Assembly: GCA_003313425.1 (NCBI GenBank)
Contig: NHZP01000047.1
Span: 124,001 to 188,000 of the forward strand
Source of the DNA: Pseudopyrenochaeta lycopersici
Lineage: Eukaryota; Ascomycota; Dothideomycetes; Pleosporales; Pseudopyrenochaetaceae
Direction: 5' to 3'
Length of the DNA: 64,000 bases
Shown piece by piece: positions 56,258 to 64,000 of the stretch. The position numbers and the translations under genes are program-made. How positions within the stretch are numbered: the stretch's first letter is position 1; every line of letters starts with the position of its first letter. The notes beneath the pieces are model-generated. The model was given only the letters and a program-made list of their open reading frames with translations. It searched no databases and had not been told where the DNA came from.

Positions 56258-57411
56258 GTTTAGGCATTCCGAAAGGGGATATGGCAGAGCAGAAACGTTG
56301 CACATCGATAGGATTGGAACCTTAGTTGAGTAATAGCAATACCATTGGGGGTGATCAATTGGTCACAAATACATTAGACCGGAAATCTTGCAAAAAGGAA
56401 GCGATTCGAAACTTGTGTCCATGATGCGCACTTTAATGCTGATAGGAAATCCTACTCTAGGCACCTTGATTTCCCGCTAAGCTTAAATCGATCGAGTGTG
56501 GAGTACCGAAATGGGCTATGCAAAGCGTGATTAGCCATCAGAACACATTGAAACCAATGATGGGCACTATTGATAAGAATTTTCAAATTGTGAGTAACCC
56601 TAGCCCACTGCGATGAAGGCGCCAGAACTTTGTGAATGCTGCCAAGCCCTCAACATACACAGGAATGCCAGACAAATCCTCGAACCCAGAAGAAGAATCC
56701 CTTCATGCGCTACCTACTGCAGCCTGATTTGTTGTTTAGAAGAAGTCAACAAAGTACTGAGAGACATCTTAAAGAGTCGCTGAGCGATTATGACCGGTCA
56801 TTGATTTTAGGAGGGCACCGACATCACGATAAGGCAAGTCAAGGTAAACGAAATCGCAATCACCAAATATAATTGAGCTCAGAGTTCTCGGTAGAAATAC
56901 TCATCATGTTCTTAATGATGCTAACTATGTTGGTCATTCTATTGATGAGATTGCTACAAGGATTAGAGGTTGATGGCTCTGTGCAGCTCCTTTACTCCTT
57001 GCGTATCCTGTTCAATAAGACTTGACACGTTCCACACCAAACACTCCAGTAACCATTTCTTTGCCACCTGGAACCCACTAAGCAGTCACAAATCTTGCAC
57101 ATCAATGGATTTTGACAGTTGAGAAGCTCAGCACCACTCGTCGATCCACAGCAGATGCCTTGAAACCAGACTTTCGTCCCGTGCTGTACTACGGCACTGT
57201 TGTTCTCGACATCTATACTTTAGTGACCAGTTTAGCTTGCCTGGTTGTGGTCTACCCAAAAATGCTTTTAAGGCCATGATGTTATCCATGCCTAGTATCC
57301 CTAAGCAAGTTGAAAAGACATGCGAGAACAGTTCTCACTTCCACCCATATTGCTTCTGCTTGCCCGAAGGCATCCCAGATGTATGATTTGTACGTATTGA
57401 TTCAATCCTTC
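56258..57411. other. Convergent intergenic, 1.15 kb
   Basis: Between the GFA gene (+) and the C2-kinase gene (-). One 78-codon frame at 56636-56872 has no domain. Nothing else seen. Confidence 0.45.
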
Positions 57412-60010
57412 TTAGTGCGTAGGGTTCATAGACGGTGTAGAGGCTATGGGTGATTGTACCACTGCTTTTTGTCCAGTTAACTCGATGGGATCAGATTGTG
57501 CTGCAGGATCATTAGGTCCCAAGGAAAACAAGTCATGCCAAATTGAATCGTCGCTCTTGACGTCGTTGGTACGGGTGTTTGGTTTGTTTTGTGTATCCTT
57601 CGGCTGTCTGAAAGGATTGTTACTTCCATTGCTCGGAGTACTTGTCATGGACCTGAATGGATTCGTGCTAGGGTAAAACTCGGCAGATTTTGCGCCAAAT
57701 AGAGTGCTCTGCTGAGAGTACGTGGACGGATCAAATGAGTTTTTCTCAGCGATATTCAAGCCGTCGAATGCATTTTCTAGTTGCTGTCTGCTGAGGTTTG
57801 GTACGGGCCGACTAAAATTCTGTTCAGTGGAACTGGCGACATTGCTGACCGTTGAATTGGCGTAGCCACTATTCGATATTGACGGATTTAGTGCAGCAAA
57901 TGCATCAATACCAACCTCTGGAGTAAATTTATTGTGGTTGAAAGCATTAAGGTTGTTTGCTGTATTCTGAAAATTATAGAATATTGGATTCCCCACAATG
58001 GTGGCTGGGATGGGCTGATCGCCTTGCTTTGACTGATCAGAAATAAGTGTATCTGAATCACTCTGGGCGGTTGAATTGCTTCGATGAGCCCACCCGGTAA
58101 ATTCAGACGGAACTCCGAAAGACGACGGCGGTGCTAGGTAACGAGGAGAAGTTTCGCGCATGAGGTTCAGCTGAGGCTGGTCCCGATTTCCGGAGCCTGC
58201 AACAAGTCAGTCATAGACGCTCCAACCAACTTGATCCCATTCCAGTGAGCTCTGATGGGCATTACATACTGGACAATCTGGATGCCACTTCCAATGCACA
58301 GCATTCGCCGAAGAAATCACCAAACACCAGTCTCCTCAACACCACATCTATAGATGGACGATCACTTGGCGCGAAGGCTAGCATACTTGGGATAAGTCCG
58401 GCCACCCCGAGAGCACCCGAATGGGTGTCCAGAGCACCTTGGAGTGGCACCATGTAGGCTTCCACTTCGTCGATATGTGCCTGAAAGTACCATCCCTTTT
58501 GTTTCCAGGGCATTACACGCTCTCTGGGCAGCAGCATTGGTCTAGCAAGTTGGTAGGCCATCTCGACGAAGATGCATCCAAGAGCGAAGACGTCTTCTGC
58601 CCTTCCGCAGAGCTGTTTTCTTGCCCTTTCCGGAGCTTGGTACTTGAGCGTAATGTTCTGGCCTCCATCTGTAGCGCTCTGGGTTAATTCTGATATATCC
58701 TTTGACCACCCAAAATCGGTCAACCATAACCCATCTGGTGAGAGCAAAATCTGTGAGGGCTTCAAGTCTTTATGGCGAATGCCTTGATGGTGAAGCCAGG
58801 CGACAGCATTTGCAATGCATCCGAAATTCGAGCGGATAATCGCTAAGGACATTTCGTATAGACGAGTTCCGCTTCTCTCAAGTGCACCTTTGAGACTCCA
58901 GGGTATTCGAAAGCCAGTCATCGTGGAAAGACTCTCGACAGCTAAGTCCAAGTCCTCCGTTCTCGCTTTGAAAGCTCCTGTCGGTCCTTGCTCAATCCAC
59001 TGACCCAGCAAATCAACTTCTTGAAGAAAGACTGCAAGATCACAGTGAGCTACGGGCCAAATCAAAAGTCCTAATTCATAAACGCCCCTTTGTCGGTGGA
59101 TATATGACCCAATCAGTTCTACGATATGTTTGTGCCGCTTCTCTGTAATTTGGCCAAGAATTTTGATCTCATTCAAATCATATTCAGTCAATCTCTTGGC
59201 ATATGTCCTTTTCAGGGCCAGCGAGATTCCCTCAAGGTTTACTTCATGGACTATGCCAATACCGCCGCCTCCTAGTCGTCGCCCTGGGCTAAAAGGCTCA
59301 GGCTCGTCCCTTGCGAGGCGCACCTGACGCGCAGGAAATTTGCGATTCCAAGCCGATAGTGCATCTTCGCTGGCAGTACTTCGACTGGATAGACTTCCTG
59401 TCTCAGTAGGCGTTGGTCTCCTCATATCAGATAAGGGCTCAGAAGTGGCGGTTGCACGAAGGAGGCTTGGCTCCGGGGTAAATGAACTTTCGGTTATGGA
59501 CGCTGAGTAACTTGGAAGCTTCTCCTCCACGTCTGACGCCATGGGCAGCACATGGGTCTGGGGCGGCAATAGAATCTCAGGATGCTGAGAGCCGCTCTTT
59601 GATGCTGTGGTGGAAATCGTACGGATGTTGAGAATCATTTTCCCGTGGACAACCAAGTCACCAACCGACTTCCTCAAATCTCGTGTCAACATTTCATCAC
59701 CACCCATATCGAGGTCGATGACAGATCCTATGCGGATCTTGATAAAACCTAGGAACCCACGATCTTTTTTCCTAAATTTCTTCTGGTCAAATATTTGCAC
59801 TGCCAGGATACTATCTTCATTCACATGGAAGTCGAACCCTTCATTCCAGTATGGATTCAATGTTTTCTTGATAACGGGTGTGGTACTCGTCTGCGCGCCA
59901 TCGATCGTCGCCACGGCGAACGGATCCGGGAAGACAAAGACATCGCGCTTGTAGAGAGCATCTGCAGCAATGACGGTGATTCGTACGTTAGGTTTTCTAC
60001 TAAGGCTCAT
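57412..60010 (-). CDS. C2-domain protein kinase with atypical catalytic loop
   Basis: Two exons, 60010-58270 and 58196-57412, giving 841 aa (73-nt intron; join ...[16 protein letters not shown]). Residues about 8-120 form a C2 domain ([37 protein letters not shown]), suggesting lipid or membrane binding. A Ser/Thr/Pro-rich linker leads to a kinase domain at about 245-565: glycine loop [18 protein letters not shown] (ATP Lys), catalytic loop [22 protein letters not shown], and YQAPER replacing APE. The usual Asn of HRDxKxxN is Gln here (codon CAG), and Arg of HRD is Lys. The C-terminal 260 residues are disordered, with repeated NPFR motifs. Substrates unknown; it resembles lineage-expanded fungal kinases with the HKD form. 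Confidence 0.82.
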
Positions 60011-60507
60011 GTTGTATTACTACGAAGTAATGGAGGAGCAAAGACCTGTGCCGATTTCGACACTAACATTAGCTCACTTCGATCCGAGGAACAAAAGTAA
60101 CGCTGGCTTGTAAAAGACAACGCTCATGGTCTGCTCGTGACGAAATCCACCGACTCGTACCAAACACCGAAGAAATCTAAACTATATCCATTAGAAAGCG
60201 TTCCAAAGCCTCAGTAATTCCTGGCTGTAGATGGGGACTTGGAGACTCACGGAGGATGCCCGAGTCTGGCATGAAGAAAAAACGCAAGCGAAGAAAGACG
60301 GGAAGGTAGGCTCGTCGCCCTGTGCACATGGATGGGGGTAGGAGAGCGGGTAGTGTTGTGATGGCAGCTCGCAAGAGCTGAGACGACATATTTCTTGGCG
60401 AAATACGTGTAGTGGGGTCTGAAATATCAGGCGTGACATTTCAGCCTCATCGGGAAACCTCATCGGGAAGTCGCAAAGCGCGAATCAGAATCGAAACATC
60501 CAGAACA
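60011..60507. other. Divergent promoter region, C2-kinase and hydrolase
   Basis: 497 bp between head-to-head genes, without clear motifs or additional genes. Confidence 0.4.
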
Positions 60508-61570
60508 ATGCCCTCACTACAAGCTAATGACGGGGTCAACCTTCATTACAAGACATATGGCTCAAGTGATGCGGCTCCATTGATTCTGGTCAGTATCATG
60601 TTGCCTAACCTTTATTACGAATGGAAAAGCCAGCCTTCATAGTTCTATGAACACTAAGGGGCAGACATGCTGACACTACTGCTCAGCTTCATGGTTTCAC
60701 AGGTTCCGGCGAGGTCTTCAAGCGCAATGTCCATGCGCTTTCTCGGGACCACTATGTTCTCGTCCCAGATCTCCGCGGACACGGGTTCTCAGAAAAGCCA
60801 AAGGCTGGGTATCACGTTGCTCGCTTAGCGCTTGACTTGAAGAACTTGATTGATCATTTTCGGTTGCATGAAGGCAAGATATCGGCCATTGGCACAAGTT
60901 TGGGAGCGGCCATTCTTTGGTAGCAATTGTGTTTTTGCTGCACTTTGATTTGAGCTGACGCCAAGGTAGGTGCTATTGCGAGCTCTTCAGCTCAAAAGCA
61001 TTCTCACATGTCGTGTTTGTCGATCAAGCACCTCTGCAGAATTATCTGTCGGACTGGGGCCCAGAGTATGGCAATCGCGGCTGCAACTCCCCAGAAGCAC
61101 TGAGCAAAATGCAGCAGAGTCTTGAGAATGACCCAGCCTCTGCTCATCGAGGCACAATATCTGCTTGCCTAGGCTATAGGGCTTACCCACAGCCAGGCGA
61201 CCCTGTCGAAGGATCAGAAGAATGGAACGCCGATGAAGCTTTTTTCCTCCAAGAAGCATTGAGAGGAGACGGATGGTGGTATGGCAAGCTGATGGCAGAC
61301 CACACAGCAAACGATTGGCGGTACTCGATAGCACAAAACTTTGGTCCAGGCAATGGAAGCAAAACGCGTGTTTTAGTCGTTGCAAGTAGCAGGAGTGGAT
61401 GCTTTCCTGCAGCCGGTCCACTGAAGGTTGTCGAACTAGTGAATGGTGGGCGCGATGATGGGCTTGCAAGGGGTATCACTGTCGAATGGGGCGGGCATTG
61501 GTGTTATTGGGAGAAGCCTGACAAGTTCAACGAGCTGGCGCTTGACTTTCTCTCGTCAGTGAGCGGCTAG
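60508..61570 (+). CDS. Alpha/beta hydrolase (non-heme haloperoxidase/epoxide-hydrolase-like fold)
   Basis: Three exons, 60508-60588, 60687-60919 and 60970-61570, giving 304 aa. Splices give APLILLHGFTGSGEVF and SLGAAILWCYCELF, both in frame. The oxyanion-region LHGF, the PDLRGHGFSEKP strand-turn and the nucleophile elbow G-T-S-L-G are all present. A C-terminal His (WGGHWCYWEKPDKFNELALDFL) completes a likely Ser-His-Asp/Glu triad. This is a soluble single-domain enzyme with no signal peptide. Substrate cannot be deduced; the family covers esterases, perhydrolases and lactonases. Confidence 0.85.
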
Positions 61571-62252
61571 TGGATTTGCGCGTAGCGATATTCGCAAAAC
61601 CTTCCCAACGAGAAAACGTCCAATTTACAACCGTACTCGTAAAGTCAAAACTCGGTGGCACGGGCTAAGTCTGCCATACTTGAGATCCATATTGGGAGAA
61701 GCGGATACGTGAGTGGATATACCTTGATCATCTAGTGAGCACCACCGTATGCATCCGAACAAGTAACATCAAGCGGTGGTTAGCAACTTACGGCTAAGTT
61801 GTTGGAGATCGTACATTTGTTCGGTTCTGTCCACGAATGAAACACAAGATTTCTATTTAGTTTGATCCTCCTTGTAGTTGGATAAAAGTCTATACTTCAA
61901 ATGTAATAAGAACAACTGGGAAGTTATTATAGACTGTCATTACAGCTCTACAAAGAGACTTATTGCCTCATGACCATCGTAATGATTCAAGCAGCTGCTT
62001 CGCTTACAATTCACGACAGGGGTCTCTTTTGGCTTCTTTTTTCTCTAGAGTGAGTTTTGATGAAGTGGATCATCGCACTTTGAGGACATGATATTTAGGT
62101 GGGTACGTGGGGTGGAGACCATGTTAAATCCAGCATTCAGATGATTTATATTTGCTGCAATCCAAGCTCGGCTCAAGGACTGAGCCATGCTTTATCTCAG
62201 GTGGATTGAGCATGCTCTAGCACATTGTATACATCACTTAAACGAAACTAGT
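61571..62252. other. Convergent intergenic
   Basis: 682 bp between the hydrolase (+) and the HSL-family hydrolase (-) stops. AT-rich with no supported gene. Confidence 0.5.
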
Positions 62253-63383
62253 CTACTTCCTGTTAATTCTCAGCCACTCGCCTGCTCGCTTTGCACAATT
62301 AGTGGCCTCTGTGTCAAATCCCAATCCATTCCCAACGGCTAGGATATCATGAGGCACGTTCTTCTCGACGTCCAGGGTGATATTATTGCCTTGGGCTTTC
62401 ATCTCCTCGGACCATTCCGTATCGTCATAGTACAAGATCTCGCTGCCTCCAGTATTGACCCACAAGGGCACTTCGGTCTTGAAGGTTCTGTTCTTATGTG
62501 ATATGTACGGATGGTTAAGAGACTCTGGACCGGCGATGCCAGCGTAGGCGCGGGTCCCCCAATACGTCAAGGGCGGGGAGAGGATGTCTGTCGGATAGTT
62601 GTCGTTATCGTGTACGTAGGAAGCGGATATATCTGCAGGGTTGATCCAAGGGGACCAGAGAAGGGCGGCAGAAGGATTTGGCAGATGGAGCTCTGGCCCG
62701 TATTCAGTGAGGTAGCGGATGAGCGAAATGGCAAGGTTCCCGCCTGCAGAGTCGCCAGATATGACAATGTCCTCTGGCGCAATGGCGAGGTCGTTGATCA
62801 GGTAGAGATAAGATGTCAGGCTGTCTTGCAAGGCGGCCGGGAAGGGGTTCGACGTCTTGGAGGCGGGCAGCGTGGAGAGACGGTACTGCGGGCACAGGAC
62901 GTGCGTGGCCGTAGAATGCTTAAGGAATTTGTGGGACATGTAGCCCGAGGCTGCTGTGCGGCCATCGCCGGTGACGAAGGCACCGCCGTGGATGTGCAGG
63001 ACGACCCTGATGTTGCTCTTGGCTGATGCCGCAGTCAAGGGCGCCGGGTACCACGTCGCCCCAATCTCGACTGGCTGGATGTCGGCATTGCTCTTCAGCG
63101 GGCCCGTGTACAAGTCGGCGCTGGCTGGCTTGATGGTGGTGAAGCGCTCCTTCTCAGCGCCCGGAGCAAGCGGCAGCGGCGTCGCGATTTGGACGCGTGC
63201 TACATGTCGCACCCCCGAGAAGAGGAAATGCGTGCTGGTGGCCTGGCGGAAAGTCCACTCGGGGTGCTGGCGGCCGTAGCGGACGAGGTATTTGAGCAGG
63301 AAGATGGGCAGGCGTGCGAGCTCAAACCCCAGTGCCGCCACGAGGTAGAGCGTTTTCACCGGTTGGTATGTAAGGATGGCCAT
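62253..63383 (-). CDS. Alpha/beta hydrolase, hormone-sensitive-lipase family
   Basis: 376 aa, intronless. An N-terminal hydrophobic stretch (TLYLVAALGFELARLPIFLLKYLV) is probably a membrane anchor. The oxyanion-hole motif LHIHGGAF (HGG) lies at about residue 132 and the nucleophile elbow GDSAGGNLA at about 210, both diagnostic of the HSL/arylacetamide-deacetylase branch. A C-terminal DILAVGNGLGFD segment, preceded by VPHD, carries the likely catalytic His. Predicted carboxylesterase acting on short acyl or acetyl esters; natural substrate unknown. Confidence 0.88.
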   Translation of the reverse strand: MAILTYQPVKTLYLVAALGFELARLPIFLLKYLVRYGRQHPEWTFRQATSTHFLFSGVRHVARVQIATPLPLAPGAEKERFTTIKPASADLYTGPLKSNADIQPVEIGATWYPAPLTAASAKSNIRVVLHIHGGAFVTGDGRTAASGYMSHKFLKHSTATHVLCPQYRLSTLPASKTSNPFPAALQDSLTSYLYLINDLAIAPEDIVISGDSAGGNLAISLIRYLTEYGPELHLPNPSAALLWSPWINPADISASYVHDNDNYPTDILSPPLTYWGTRAYAGIAGPESLNHPYISHKNRTFKTEVPLWVNTGGSEILYYDDTEWSEEMKAQGNNITLDVEKNVPHDILAVGNGLGFDTEATNCAKRAGEWLRINRK

Positions 63384-64000
63384 GGCGTGACAGGCGCGAC
63401 GCTACAATGGGCAGTCCCGGCGTAGCAGAGCGGTGAAGACAAGATGCAGAAACCCGCAAAAGCCCCAGGCCAAGAAGGCCATACCGGATACACCATGGCT
63501 GCTGTTGTCGACACTGTTCAAGCTGGGGTTAAGTTAGGCCGAGGTAGCTCTTGTCCCTGGTCACCGGCGCCTGTATCTGAAGCCGCTAACGACGACCAGG
63601 TCTAGAACGGCAGTGACAGCTCAGAAACATTGCAGCTTCACAGTCCAGCGCCAACAATGGAATTTATTGGAATTATTCCACCATGAAGACTAATAAGTAG
63701 CGTCAGTATTGGCTTTATGTTTTACAGCTTCGTACCCGGGAGTTTGAGGCAACGGAAGGCATTCAGGTTGGGCCGGACTCAGACACGGCGCCTGCATCAA
63801 ACTCCCTCTATCCCAAGGGATTGATCATACAGGTATGATGCACATCTTGTCCTTTATGTGGGGAATCCCTAGGAGGAAAGAAGCACATGAAATACTTCCT
63901 GGAGATGTGGACGCTATGCCTCTTGAGGCGGAGCCTTCTTCCCAAAGCAGCAGTCACCGCCAGCGCGCGCTAGAACGACAGCAGAACAACGGCAGAACGA
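63384..64000. other. Intergenic, right edge
   Basis: 617 bp upstream of the HSL-family hydrolase. It should hold that gene's promoter. No gene recognised; a gene starting beyond the window cannot be judged. Confidence 0.4.

Overview
The window is nuclear DNA of a filamentous ascomycete (Pezizomycotina). The evidence is the gene content, genes cut by introns of about 47-76 nt with CTAAC/CTGAC-type branch sites, and fungal-only families (C2H2 plus Zn2Cys6 regulator, FMP52, Ctr/FRE pair). A Dothideomycete is my best guess, from overall protein resemblance only. I rebuilt gene models by splicing by hand: reading frames and splice signals are read from the sequence, functions come from family recognition, and nothing was searched against a database.

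Layout. 0.6-3.7 kb: a Ctr copper transporter and a ferric/cupric reductase, divergent, which together form a reductive metal-uptake pair. 4.0-9.5 kb: a vanillyl-alcohol oxidase divergent from a C2H2-Zn2Cys6 transcription factor. 10.8-12.3 kb: argininosuccinate synthase. 12.9-19.3 kb: a Doa4-type ubiquitin hydrolase divergent from the ESCRT-0 subunit Vps27, two partners in sorting ubiquitinated membrane cargo. 20.1-24.8 kb: a type II membrane GT32-like glycosyltransferase divergent from an alpha/beta-hydrolase-fold protein that lacks the usual nucleophile serine. 26.7-31.4 kb: a dynamin-like GTPase divergent from TIM17.

31.4-39.0 kb is a gene-poor island. Its only sizeable gene is an unrecognised, compositionally odd 544-aa protein, preceded in the same frame by an 89-codon open stretch cut off by a single TAG. 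39.0-49.5 kb is metabolic: sulfite reductase flavoprotein subunit, a tiny mitochondrial-type membrane protein missed by simple ORF calling, FMP52, 3-phosphoglycerate dehydrogenase and a two-domain glyoxalase I with a possible mitochondrial presequence. 50.3-54.0 kb holds a small roadblock-like protein and two short, disordered proteins with mitochondrial-type presequences. 55.7-63.4 kb holds a GFA-type glutathione/formaldehyde protein, a C2-domain protein kinase with a non-canonical catalytic loop, and two alpha/beta hydrolases.

Most genes are ordinary housekeeping or accessory metabolism. I found no CRISPR, rRNA, convincing tRNA, intact transposon or clear biosynthetic cluster. The items most worth a second look are the Doa4/Vps27 bidirectional pair, the dynamin with SUMO-interaction-like and nuclear-localisation-like motifs, the C2-kinase with altered catalytic loop, the interrupted orphan gene in the gene-poor island, and the small mitochondrial proteins.
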